From Anadara kagoshimensis (taxonomy: Eukaryota; Mollusca; Bivalvia; Arcoida; Arcidae), in the NCBI GenBank assembly GCA_021292105.1, contig CM037874.1, positions 57,948,539-58,012,538 of the forward strand: 64,000 nt of DNA. Direction: 5' to 3'. The notes beneath the pieces are model-generated. The model was given only the letters and a program-made list of their open reading frames with translations, searched no databases and was not told the origin of the DNA. The position numbers were made by a program, and so were the translations under genes. This document shows, in pieces, positions 48,401 through 59,100 of the stretch; position 1 is the first letter of the stretch, and each line of letters begins with the position of its first letter.

Positions 48401-49845
48401 AATGCATTATTTTATATCAATTCAAAAGTAGCACATGACAGAGGCATTATCACTATCCCTATTGTTTCTACTTATCTGTCAGATATCCCTGCTAGAGGTA
48501 GAACCCTTGCGTTTGAATCTTGATCCTTAATCTAGACCATAAGTGTATATGGTTGCATTATATTATCATATGGGACAAGGATGCCAACTTAAACACTGCT
48601 TGTCAAAATATTGTCACAATAACTTTACAGTCGTTCGGCTTTTGTTGAATAGGTTCGAATCCTGTTTGGAATATTCTGGTGTGAGAAAACCTTTTAGTTC
48701 GCTTGTCGAAGTTCGGTGGTTTTCTTGGGACACCACGTTTCCTACAACACAACTGATCGCCCCAATATAAGTAAAACTAGAACTGTCGATCGAAATACCT
48801 CCTCACCCAACATCTACAAGGAATTGATGTTTCCCTGCGACCTTGACATTTCCGATATGACATTGGTTCAAAGTCATGACACACCTTTAGACCATGAAGA
48901 TTATTCATGTGAATTGTTATGACAATAATGAGATATGGCCCGGACACGGTTTTACATGGACAGACATATGTCCCGTCAAACTAGTTTGCGGGAAAGGGGG
49001 GTTATAATAATCCTGACTGGAGTGTAAAGCAACATTACATCACGCCACTACAGTAGCCAGTAGGTCAACTGTTGTTTTTAGATAATTAAAATTTAAACGT
49101 ATTACTTTCATTCATTCATTATTTCAGCATGTTATGGTCAGTCCAGTCTTTGGTCATTCCTGGGGTGTAGATACATAACTAGACAGGACTGTTATTTATA
49201 TGGACATAATCCGGAATGTGGTACCGATGGCGTGACATACAGAAACAGGTACGATGTACGTGCATTGGTTACAGTACAAACATGTCCAAAGTTTAACACT
49301 AAGCTCAAATATAAGTGGTGAATCAACAGCTCGACTCTTTCCTTATATCTCAACACGTTTTTCTGGTTTCGACAACGTTTTAGCCACTAGCTATCCATAT
49401 TTTGGCCAACCAGCAGTCGGAGTTCGATTCCTTTTCGTTAGCCCAGTGTTAAACTATCAACAGGTCTGTACTGTAATTCTTGATAGCTCTACCTTTTAAA
49501 GATTTCTCGACTCTATGTAAGCACATAATTGTCGTATGTCCAGATTGCTTACAGTGCGTCAAGTTTAATTTTAATACTAGTATTAAAACAGACATATCCA
49601 TTGTGTAATTTAGGGGCTACATATATAAAGTTGATGGTAGTACCTGGTGTTTATGGTAATGAAACATGCTGTCTTACCTAAATCACACATTCTATGAGCT
49701 TAATCTAATATTCAAATTAAAGGTCAAACGGCCAGATCAAACTTGACACACTATACACGCCATTACCATGGCTCTACAACCGCTGTGTTTTTTTTTATAA
49801 AATGTGTTGTTTCACTGTTGTGACAGATTTCATAAAATCGGATAT

Positions 49846-49888
<43 letters not shown>

Positions 49889-51410
49889 TTAAATTTCTAA
49901 GTCACGAACAGAATGTTATCACAACGTTTTCAGATGCGACCTGAGTAAGAAAACTTGTGATTCAAAAGATGTTCACTTGGCTCATTATGGTGCATGCACA
50001 AGTACAGACAACAATATGACTACTGCTAGTCAAGTAACGACAGGAACCGGAAATACTATGGTTGCGGGAACAGGAAGTACGGCCATGGCAGGAACAGGAA
50101 GTACTCTCATGACAGGAACAGGTAGTACTGCGGTCGCTGGGAACACGAGTCCTGTAGTGGCGGGAACCACGATGCCAACAACACAGGGGGTCCAGACCAC
50201 AAACAAGCCTCTTTTGACTGGAGAGGAAGCAGCTTTAGATTTTTTCTGCCTTCTCCTCAGTCATGATTCGTGTCCACCGGAAGATGACCCAATTTGTGGG
50301 AGTAATAAGGTCACGTATAAAAACAGGTGCGTAATTGTTTTTGTCCATAACAAATCATGGCTATATCTGGTTAACCATGCTTTTCAGTCAATCGTAAATC
50401 CTCTGTTGAGACTATAGCAGGTTTTTTACGGGTTCGAACACTTATGCCTATAATATACATAAGAGTTCTTTCTTCATTCGTAGCTACTGAGATATTGAAA
50501 AGAAACCTGGTTAATTTTAGAGATAATTATATAATTAATCAATTCCATCTTAATGATCGGCTAAAATGATTACATTTGATTTATAAAAAAATTCGATATA
50601 TATCAATTCGGTGTACGTCATCGATTTTTGTTGACGTTCTCGCGTAAAACGATTATGACGTTATCAATTTAGTGTGCGCAAGTGATTGTGTCTCATCCGT
50701 AATGCCTGTTATTTTTTTTATTGAATCCGACTTTAAAGTCAGCCTGAGAGATCCAATAAATGCGTGTTATCTGTCAACAAAGAAACCGAAAACAAGCTAG
50801 ATTTTCTGGTCACATATGTGAGAAATCATTGTAAACCAAAGTGCCAAGTGAGGTGGCTGAATTATATAATAAAACCGTTAATGTACTTTTTAGTGATTGT
50901 ATATGGTGTGATACTAACCATAACATTACAGCCGAGTCTATAATGGGGTTCGCCGCTGTACCACGTGGTCAATACCTCTTAACGTTTGTGCGGAACATTT
51001 TGGAAAACGTCAACGTCACAAATTTCCCGGAATAACGTCGTATTTACGGGGAAACGTAATATTGTACGATTCCATGTCCATTGGAAACAAGCGTTTCGCA
51101 GACAAGTAAGAAGGCATCACGTGGTACAGCGGCGAACCCCATTGTATATATATATATATAATCTCACACTATTATTTTTAATCTTGTTATAATATGTATA
51201 ATAATTACATGTATTGAATTAAATATTTTTTTAAACTAATCCAGGAAAACTATCGCTCGTCCTCATCACCAATTAATAGTTCATTTAAACTTAATTGCAA
51301 ATCGACTAAAAATTGATAAAGTGATCTTTTTTTATTGCAGTTGCGAATTTGAAAAAGATAGATGTGTCTATAGAGATCTACATTTAGTGGACTTTGCTCC
51401 CTGCAGTTAG
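45469..51410 (+). CDS. Secreted double-Kazal protein with GT-rich repeat linker, four exons
   Basis: Exons 45469-45514, 49128-49248, 49934-50326 and 51341-51410, GT-AG, phases 1,2,2, giving 194 residues. Residues 1 to about 19 are a signal peptide (MVCLQSIVIILVLSSACYG). Kazal domain 1 has six cysteines around CGTDGVTYRNRC and ends HLAHYGAC; domain 2 has CGSNKVTYKNSC and ends HLVDFAPC. Between them are about six 8-residue repeats of the GTGSTxMA type, probably O-glycosylated and flexible. By Kazal rules (second residue after Cys2) P1 would be Leu in domain 1 and Pro in domain 2, so domain 2 may not inhibit. Each Kazal domain is cut by an intron at the same place and phase, just before Cys4. 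Role: extracellular serine protease inhibitor, inferred. Confidence 0.9.
45790..46013. mobile_element. MITE family 2, left part
   Basis: Starts CTCCAGTTTCACAATCATTG, continues through ACAAAATGACACCTTAAATT and a TTAAGATTT block. The right end is not recognisable and foldback element E follows at 46023. Confidence 0.6.
46023..46285. mobile_element. Foldback-like element E, subrepeat word GTTAGCTACTAGTAGC
   Basis: A near-complete hairpin. The left arm (46023-46135) and inverted right arm (46150-46285) share AGGTAAAGTTAGCTAC, ACTTGTAGAAGAAAAGTTA and TTACTTGTTAGAAAAG. Within each arm GTTAGCTAC(T)AGTA repeats three times or so. The flanks are a perfect 9-bp direct repeat TCTGTAAAG at 46014-46022 and 46286-46294. 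It lies in intron 1 of the Kazal gene. Confidence 0.9.
46612..47627 (-). mobile_element. Decayed Tc1/mariner element
   Basis: TA on both sides (46610-46611, 47628-47629). Ends are CAGCTCATTCCACAAAGAAA on the left and, inverted, CAGGTCATTCCACAAAGAAA on the right. Each end holds two tandem AAAGAAACGTCACC words. Transposase debris lies on the minus strand inside. Confidence 0.88.
46770..47300 (-). pseudogene. Tc1/mariner transposase relic
   Basis: The minus strand from about 47000 reads ISPDWPGNFPPISQIENLCD, a degraded form of the DWP..SPDLNPIENLW block of Tc1/mariner transposases. Downstream, DSPLPQRVIQAKGASVNYN resembles their C-terminal (RRxxAVIxAKGGxTxY) block. Many stops interrupt it. No intact DDE triad. 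Confidence 0.7.
48184..48389. mobile_element. Palindromic MITE family 4
   Basis: The left half has GTGGTATATCGTCGAATAAT, ACACGGGCCG; the right half has its inverse (CGGCCAGTGTATTATTCGAC, GATATTCCA). The two halves meet near a GGTGGCATAGCCACC palindrome at about 48280. Outer arms (ATGATCAACTATTA / TAATTGTTGATTATT) extend the pairing. In Kazal gene intron 1. Confidence 0.85.
48820..49012 (-). mobile_element. Dispersed element end, inverted relative of 44738-45135
   Basis: On the minus strand: ATTATTATAACCCCCCTTT, then GCAAACTAGTTTGACGGGAC, ATATGTCTGTCCATG, CGTGTCCGGGCCATATCTC. This parallels the order seen at 44738. It ends about 115 bp before Kazal exon 2. Confidence 0.65.
49277..49468. mobile_element. 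MITE family 1, copy 3
   Basis: TA-flanked; left CAAACATGTCCAAAGTTTAA then CACTAAGC, right CAGTGTTAAACTATCAACAG then GTCTG. Lies 28 bp inside intron 2 of the Kazal gene. Confidence 0.85.
49851..49886. repeat. Poly(A) tract
   Basis: Uninterrupted run of about 36 A, roughly 48 bp before Kazal exon 3. Confidence 0.95.
50943..51143. mobile_element. MITE family 5 (AATGGGGTTCGCCGCTGTAC ends)
   Basis: Perfect inverted ends of at least 26 bp, AATGGGGTTCGCCGCTGTAC plus CACGTG, with TA-rich flanks (CTATA on the left, GTATATATA on the right). The interior of ~150 bp is non-coding. In the last intron of the Kazal gene. Confidence 0.85.
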
Positions 51411-51422
51411 TTTTTTTATTTA

Positions 51423-51428
51423 AATAAA
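51423..51428 (+). promoter_or_regulatory. Poly(A) signal of the Kazal gene
   Basis: AATAAA 13 bp after the TAG stop, implying a very short 3' untranslated region. Confidence 0.6.
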
Positions 51429-51565
51429 CAACAAAAATGATAATTGGTTCTATTGATTTAATGAAGTATTGTCATATTATAAATTTTAAATTTTCGGAAT
51501 GAGAAAATTAAAAAGATTATAATATGACAGAATCAAAATGTGGTGTTAAATGCCAAAATACAAGT

Positions 51566-51729
51566 AAAGTCCAATCTGCTTTTAATGCCACCTCTATATA
51601 AAGGCCAGAAGAATTGTATTCCAATTGTTCTTTATTTATATTATTTGAACCTCTAAATAAGGACCACCTGCCCATAAAGGCCACTTTTACTGGTTCCCGT
51701 TGATGGCCTTTATGGACAATTTTGACTGT
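51566..51729. mobile_element. MITE family 6 (mariner-like CAGTCCAACCTGC ends), copy 1
   Basis: Diverged copy: left AAAGTCCAATCTGCTTTTAA then TGCCACCTC, right TGGCCTTTATGGACAATTTT then GACTG. The middle ATTGTTCTTTATTTATATTA matches the copy at 57657. Confidence 0.75.
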
Positions 51730-51760
51730 ATATCGAAAATATTCCGCATAAAACTGAGTA

Positions 51761-51940
51761 CAGTCCAACCCGTGTTTAAAGACCACCTAAGGGAAACAGA
51801 AAAAGTGGTCTTATTATAGGGAGGTGGTACCTTTGTACAGGTTCAAATAACATTAGTAAAAGCAATTCGGATAAAATTCCATTGACCTTTATAAGCAGGT
51901 GACCCTTGTATAGAGGTGGTCTTTAGGTCAGGTTTGACTA
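51761..51940. mobile_element. MITE family 6, copy 2
   Basis: TA-flanked. Left CAGTCCAACCCGTGTTTAAA then GACCACC; right GAGGTGGTCTTTAGGTCAGG then TTTGACTA. Starts 31 bp after copy 1. Confidence 0.78.
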
Positions 51941-51964
51941 TACATGGAGGCCAGAAAGATCAAT

Positions 51965-52175
51965 CAGACCCGATTTCCCAATCATTCCTTAACTTAAACC
52001 TTGCAAGGATGCGGTTATAAATTTGTTAATTTTTAAGATATCCGGGTATTTAGGGTGTCATTTTGGAGACCACTTAAAGCTTATAAAAGTTGTATTTAAT
52101 TTTGTACAAAAAATTTATTTTATATGAATAAAAAAATATGGCTAAATTGAAGTTAAGGACTGATTGTTAACCAGA
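51965..52175. mobile_element. MITE family 2, copy 5
   Basis: Left ACCCGATTTCCCAATCATTC, right GAAGTTAAGGACTGATTGTT. Diverged ends with the family's TTAAGATAT interior. Confidence 0.7.
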
Positions 52176-52811
52176 TTCGGTTAAGTTCTGGACGGATAGA
52201 GTAGATAATCTGAGTACCCACAGTTAACAACATATATATATGTACATGTATACTATGAGAGCGAACCGGCAACTTTAAATTTCTCAAACTGGGATCTGTA
52301 TAAAAGGGATTTGAACCTAAATGACGAGAAGTTCTTACCTGTGAACCAGCGCTTAAAGAACCACCAACTCTTTGTATAAAATATTTCGAATTATGGCATT
52401 GAGAGGAAAGCACTTTAACCGCAATCATGTTGTCTACTTAAATAGGAAATTGAGGCATAGTTATGGTCGCACTTTGCCTTCAGCGAAGCAACGAGTAAAG
52501 CCTTTGACAAGAAAAAGGAGGGGGGGGGGGGGTTGTGGACGTGTAGTCTTAAGCACAGCTCAATTCACAAATCCTGCCTAGAACATATCCTAGTATGGGC
52601 ATTTGGTAATTGTCTTTCCTTAGGTCGAAAGTTTTGTCTTCAACCATTACGAAACTGGCTGCATTTTCACTTTGTTTATGTTCATAAGAGTTGTAAATTG
52701 TTTAGTCTATAGAAATAGGAATTATTCAGCCCCTTTATGAGCAGCATTCACAAGCAACCCTGCTCTAAGGACGTCCATGAACTCTGCTTCTAGTACCAGT
52801 TAAGAGTTGAT

Positions 52812-53115
52812 TTGAGTTGAGTAATGGTGTTTTAACATCACAGTCAAGAATATTTCACTTATATCGAGAAGTCGCCAGCTATAGACCAAGGTGCAGAAAT
52901 TTAATTTGCCTGTGCATTGCGCTGATGACATTATATAGCGGGGTTCTTCAGCGTTCCAAGCCCACCGTGACTTTCATTTCGTATTTACCGAGTGCTTGGC
53001 GAAAGAAAAGTCACTATCCACTTTCAAGTCTTGGGTTCGACCTGGTCGGGTATTGAACCCACGACCCCCCACTTACGGAGCGAGCACTCTATCAACTGAG
53101 CTACCGTAGTGGTTA
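52812..53115 (-). mobile_element. tRNA-headed SINE, family a, copy 3
   Basis: Minus-strand head with GGTAGCTCAGTTGATAGA and GTGGGTTCAATACCCG. The body matches 18276-18610 (AAGAATATTTCACTTATATC near the tail). Confidence 0.85.
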
Positions 53116-53119
53116 ATGG

Positions 53120-54395
53120 AAACGTCCTGATCAGAAAGAGTTGGTCATATACAGACAGCGACCAAAGCACAGCGTCTCCCAACATCATTAGGCACGTGAT
53201 GCTTGTTGCTGGGATTTCTCGCCTTTATGGAGTGAAACCATAAGTTCTAAGGCACTAGTCAACGTTTTTGGATTATATCGTGATGGTAAGTTCTGGGATC
53301 CTGAAGGAAAACCATCACCAATTGTTTAGCGAGCTTGTCCATCCCACTCTCATTCTCTTTATCTCTCTCTGTGTGATTGAAGGTCTGAAGATTCTTTCAT
53401 TTATATCAAAACGGTCAGTTCCTAAATGGCGGAGGAAGCCGGAGAGTAAGATACCAACCAATGTGACACAAACACTCGCGCTCTCATGAGATCACTTACA
53501 ACTAATACCTGGCAGGTGAACACCCAATATTGTATGTAAAAAGGAAGCCTACCACATGTACTACTGTAGTAGGGTCAGGTTTATACAACTATCGTGTAGA
53601 CGAAACTAAATGGGGGAAATGAGAATGATAAGATGTTACACTTATGGTAGAGAGATAAGAAAATGGAGTAAACTTACTGTCCAACACACAAAATGATCAG
53701 CTTGGTGTTCCTGTACCGTAAGTATTGCATGGTTAATTGAAAATCTCTACCTAACTCAGAATACCTCCGTGGCCCAGTGGTACAAAGTATCGGCTTACCG
53801 ACCACAGAACCGCGGCGGCTCTGGTTTACTCTGGTTACTAAGGTCATATCATTAATGTTTGGATTTTCAGAATGAAATATCGAAAACTTTATAAGTTGTC
53901 ATATGACATTTGAAACTAGCCTACCTCAAACTCGGGAAATGTATTGTAATACAGGCGGCAAACTTCTTCCTAAAATCCGAGGGGGTGGGTGGGTGGAAGT
54001 GTTACAAGATGAAGGAATACTAGGTGCGCTTAATTTTGTGCCTAATTATATATTCTCAGCGTTTATCAAAAACAACTATTGGTACGATAGATACAGACGT
54101 CATGAATTAAATTAAATTAAATAGTAAATACCACAACTTATTAATTAATGACATAATGAAATGAAAAACACCTAAACAAATATATTATAAATATCACTAA
54201 ACCCGTTTTAATTTTGCAGCTTTATACGAATCCTCATAACTTATTCTCAGTTGTGTGTTGGTTCTTTGTTGTCTTGTTTGGGGTCGTGTCATGTTATTGC
54301 AGTTGTTTGCACCGGTTGTTGCCAAGTCTATTACTATAGAAATTAAACGATGCATTTTTTCATGCACTGACAATATGAAGTACGCGTGGCCCATC
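53120..54395. other. Non-coding spacer
   Basis: No exon recognised. A tRNA-like phrase CCGTGGCCCAGTGGTACAAA at about 53768-53790 may be the head of another SINE, but no matching B box was convincing. Confidence 0.4.
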
Positions 54396-54454
54396 CGTAC
54401 TTAACCTAATGACAGGTGTACAACCACACCACCGGGCATTTAAATCATTGACAG

Positions 54455-54800
54455 CATTAAATAAACACCCACAGCCGTTAATAAAAACAACAATAAATAA
54501 TTACATTATCTGTTGACGGTATCTGACAAAACAGTACAGCACTGTCGAAAATTTATCACTAAGCTAACACCCACAGCCGTTAATAAATACAACAATAAAT
54601 AATTACTCATCTGTTGACGGTATCTGTTTGAAGTAACCTTACAAAACAGTACGGGACTGTCGGAAATTTATCACTAAGCTAACACCCACAGCCGTTAATA
54701 AATACAACAATAAATAATTACTTATCTGTTGACGGTATCTGTTTGAAGTAACCATACAAAACAGTACGGGACTGTCGGAAATTTATCACTAAGCTAACGA
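54455..54800. repeat. ~117-bp triplication embedding MITE family 1 left ends
   Basis: Three tandem copies of CACCCACAGCCGTTAATAAA, ACAACAATAAATAATTAC, CTGTTGACGGTATCTG, then CAGTACGGGACTGTCGGAAA and TTTATCACTAAGC. Each contains the left end of a family 1 MITE. Confidence 0.9.
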
Positions 54801-54950
54801 ATTGTTGCCGGTCGAATCGCCAGCTCATCCCACCACCTTGTTATATGTAGCTATATATCGATATATTTATCTCTCGACAGCTTCTCGGACACTAGGTCTG
54901 TCACTCTGCAACCGAACTTTAACCCCTTTTCGTTAGTTCAGTGTTAGACT
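54537..54950. mobile_element. MITE family 1, copy 4, with triplicated left end
   Basis: Left end CAGCACTGTCGAAAATTTAT occurs first at 54537 and again in the two later triplication units (from about 54650 and 54766). The single right part ends TTCGTTAGTTCAGTGTTAGA near 54948 without the usual GTCTG terminus. Confidence 0.75.
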
Positions 54951-55044
54951 CCGTATCCACTGTATGTATAACATTTAATAATCAATAAACAAAGAGGAAT
55001 ATTATAGTTTGAACAGGAAAGGAACGATTGTCAAACATCGGGCC

Positions 55045-55440
55045 GAGGCATCAAGGATATATATACACATGGTATGATGTCTCCGTCCCGTTAAGGTGTC
55101 TGTATCGGTCCGAGGCCTTAATTAGTAGCCTTGATTAAGGGCCCTTAATTATGCCCCCGTCCCCGTAGTTGTGAAAGTGTGAATATAAAACCGAGGCCCA
55201 AACTAGTAGCTTTGGCACAAGGGCCCTGAATGATGCCCCATAACCGTAATTGCCAAGGTGTTAATATCGGATCGAGGCCTAAATTAGTAATCTTGGTACA
55301 AGGACCCCTAATCATACCCCCGTCCCCGTAGTTGTCAAGGTGTGAATATAAGACCGAGGCCCAAACTAGTAGCTTAGTTCAAGGGCCCTGAATGATGCCC
55401 CCGTCCCCCTAATTGTCAAGGTGTGAATATTGGACGGAGT
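55045..55440. repeat. ~90-bp tandem repeat with CCGAGGCC motif
   Basis: Four to five units of ATATAAGACCGAGGCCCAAA, CTAGTAGCTT, CAAGGGCCCTGAATGATGCC, CCCGTCCCCGTAGTTGTCAA. Palindromic GGGCCC and AGGCCT recur. No gene. Confidence 0.88.
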
Positions 55441-55599
55441 CCAACAATATCGTATTGGTCATAATGTAAAATTGGACAGAGATCTTCAGCAGCAGCCTTA
55501 GCACGTAAATATTTATAATAAGTATGAAAAATGTCTTGTAAAGTACTTGACAAAAATAACAAGGGGCATAACTCTGAACATGTCTATACATAATTGAAA

Positions 55600-55790
55600 T
55601 CCTTGTCCCCGCGAAGTAACGCAACGCGACAAAATGAAATTTTAAGGGGGAAATAATGCCACGTCATAAAAAGAATGACGAAGTTTTAAGGGCGAAATAA
55701 CGCCACGTCATAAAAAGAATGACGAAATTTAAGGGGCGAATTAACGATACGCGATAAAACAAACGACGGAATTTTAAGTGCGCGACGTCA
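55600..55790. repeat. ~52-bp tandem repeat
   Basis: Three units of AAATTTTAAGGGGGAAATAA, CGCCACGTCATAAAAAGAAT, GACG, with CpG-containing variants such as ACGCGATAAAAC. Confidence 0.88.
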
Positions 55791-56157
55791 TTCGAAAGAC
55801 AAAATGGTACAAAGCAGCCACCATACAATGCTTTATTAATGGCTATAATTAAAATGCTGTAGATAAAGATCTTTGTTTTATTACTGGATACTTTAAGCAA
55901 CAAATCGACACCTGTCGAATTTAATGCGAAATACGTAATAAACCAAATTTAATATGATTTAATAACAGTTAAGCTTTGATTCCAACGTATTATAGTGCGA
56001 ATCGGCGATCAACAACACACTCGGCGAAAATAATTTGCCGTGAAAACCACCGGATCACTATATTGTATCCTGCTTACTTTTAAAATCATCAAGTTCATGC
56101 AATTTTTCAATTTTAGAAACACGTGTGTTCAATTTTAAGATCGAGATCATTATTAGA

Positions 56158-59100
56158 ATGACCAGAATTACAGTATTATTGTTTTTTCTAGTGACTGTAT
56201 TTTCAAGATCTGTAGCCGTGATACCAGACATACCCGGATGTGTACCACTTGAAGACCACCCCTTCGACACCACCGATCCGGCATCCATCTTTGGAAGCAA
56301 CACAGAAGTCGGCATTAAGGCGCCACCGAGACGTGTCGGTAATCTACGTAGCAGAGGCGCTCTTCCTACAGGACACTTTGCCACCAATGAAATAAAAACT
56401 CAAAATCCAGAGCCACTTCAATTATTCCCATATCAAGGTATTTAAAGCTTTTGTTCAATTAAATAGAATTTAAATCATTTGCTTTGCTTTTAAATTTTTG
56501 CTTATCAAGGCCCTCAAAAGGTTTTATGGCCGTCATCACAGTATTGTTGATAAGTTTGATGTCTCTGTGTCTAGGATTGACCGAACCTGTTTTTAACGAG
56601 AAGCGCTGTGATTAGTAAACTGGTATTTTCTGAGACCTCACATTACCATCTATAGTATGGAACAACTATCATTATGCAGAAGAATGCGAGATCTAGAACG
56701 GATTATTGACCAAGATTAAATATAATTCTTTTGAATATTCCCTCTTAACACGATTTAATTTGGTTTTTCAGCAATACTAAAAAACGATGGTATTACTTAT
56801 GATGCTTTTACTATGGAGAGATGGTACGATCCAAAAAGAACGGACACCATGCTACAGCAGTCAGCCTGGGAGTCCGGAAAGCCGTGGAACAAAATCCTGA
56901 GCATGGGAACAAACCTGAGACAACTTGTTTCCGGACCTGATGGAAATCCGACAGGCGTATTTACAGGTAAATAAATACAGTACAGACGGCAATACCTGTC
57001 GTTAGCTTCACACTTAGCAACCGAGATGGACAGTTGAGGCTTGGATGCCGAATGACTGAGTAGTGTCTGAAAAACTGCCGATATAGAAATCAGGTGACGA
57101 AAATATGGTGAGATATAGTTAGTGAGGGGGTGATATGAGCTGGTTCGTCAGCTAAGTGTTAAACTTTTGACAGGTCTCTATATGTCATAAGTTTTAAAAT
57201 TCCCCAGTTATCCCATGGACAATATATTCCCCCTTGGAAGTCTTTATACTATATTCCCCAGCAAATAATATATCGAAGAAAATAAAATTAAGAAATATAA
57301 ATTTGTTATGATGTTTACGGTATTCAGGCCAGGTTTCACAATCATCCCTTAACTAAGCCTTTTTAACTTAAATCTTGCAAAATTTAAAATCTTTATAATT
57401 TTGTTTATTTTCAAGATATCCAGGAACATAAGTTGTCAATTTTAAGATAATTGTTAGAATTAAACATTTGCATTTAGTGTTACAAAAATATTCATTAGCA
57501 GTTTCAAAAAGAGATTACCAAAATTTGCTAAATTTAAGTTAAGAAAAATCTTAACTAAGGAATGATTGTGAAATCGGGGCCTGTATCTTGAAATGTATAT
57601 ATTACTTAACTTTGTAGATCTGTGGAAAATCTGTAATTGACTTGTAGTTACATGTACAGTCCAACCTGCCTTAAAGGCCACCTCTATATAAGGACCACCG
57701 GCTTGTAAAACACAGTAGAATTGTATCCCGATTGTTCTTTATTTATATTATTTGAACCTGTATATAGAGGTCACCTGTCCATAAATGCCAATTTAACTGG
57801 TTCCCTTGTGTGGCCTTTATAGGCAGGGTTGACTGTACCACAAATATAACTAGCTAGAAAGTGTCTTAATCTTGCGACAATACTCCAGTCCCCAACATTT
57901 AACGTTGTGACATTGACCTATGCATCTGAATTTTGAATGCGATATATCGTCTCATGTTGGTTGACATTTTGGTCAAAATCGACTCCTAGACATGGAAGAT
58001 ACGGAGCGGAAACAATGTTGTGACGGACGGACAAGGTGATTCCTAAACTTTTTGCAGGGGATATACTAATCATATGTTAAAGGCTCAAACCATTCCACAT
58101 TTACTTGCCGCCAGTATGTCAAGTTGCTTCTGATCCAACGGGCACCTGCTAATGAAACTGTTGAATCTTACCATCCTTGATACCTTCTAGATGATAAACG
58201 GCAGTTATGTTTTAAATAAAAATACAATACATGACAATATATATTATACTTATTAGCCACTTTTTAGTTTAAAATATATTTTTGCAGGGAAATCTGGTAT
58301 AAGAGTGGGAATATCTGGTAGTGGTGAACCGGAAATGACGGATTTTGGTGACCTATATGCCACATTTATGTATAGAGGCTCTGGTGGAGGAAGTATGGAG
58401 GTAAGTGGCTCAATGACATAATCATGGTAACGTTGCTATAGGGATTGATAATAGCCCGGATACATAATTTAATTAACATAGGACATGAGAGTGTTTTTTT
58501 AGGTTTGAACTTTGCTAAAAGTTTTTCGAGATTTTATGTGTAAAAATGCTTCCGATGTGATTTGTACACTATGTATAGATTTCAGCATATTAATGAAAAC
58601 ATGGTCATTTTGTTTATAGAGCTGCGGGTTCACTAGGCAGAAAGTAATGATAACGTTATGCAAGAGAACAGATTTACGAAATAATAACATGCTAGTCATT
58701 TGCCCCTTAAAGTTTCTGAAAGACGACATAACTATTTCCTCATTATAATATAATGTCTTTGCGCTGATAGCATTATACGGTAGGGTTATTTAGCATGCCA
58801 AGCTCACCGTGACACGGGGCATCTTTTATTTTAAGTTCCCATTCGATGAACTGACTTTCATTTCGTAATGCCGAGTGCTTGGCGAAAGAACAGTCGCAAC
58901 CCACTGTCAAGTTTGGGTCAGACCCGGTCGGGAGAGGACTTATATAGGCAATGCCTGCTGTCCAATCCTTTTCAACATTTTTTCTGAACAAAATATTGTT
59001 AAAATTAGACCCGGTCGGGATTTGAACCCACGATCTCCCACTTTACTACTAACTGAGCTACCGCAGTGGTCCGAATGGATGTAAATATCAGTTTGTATAT

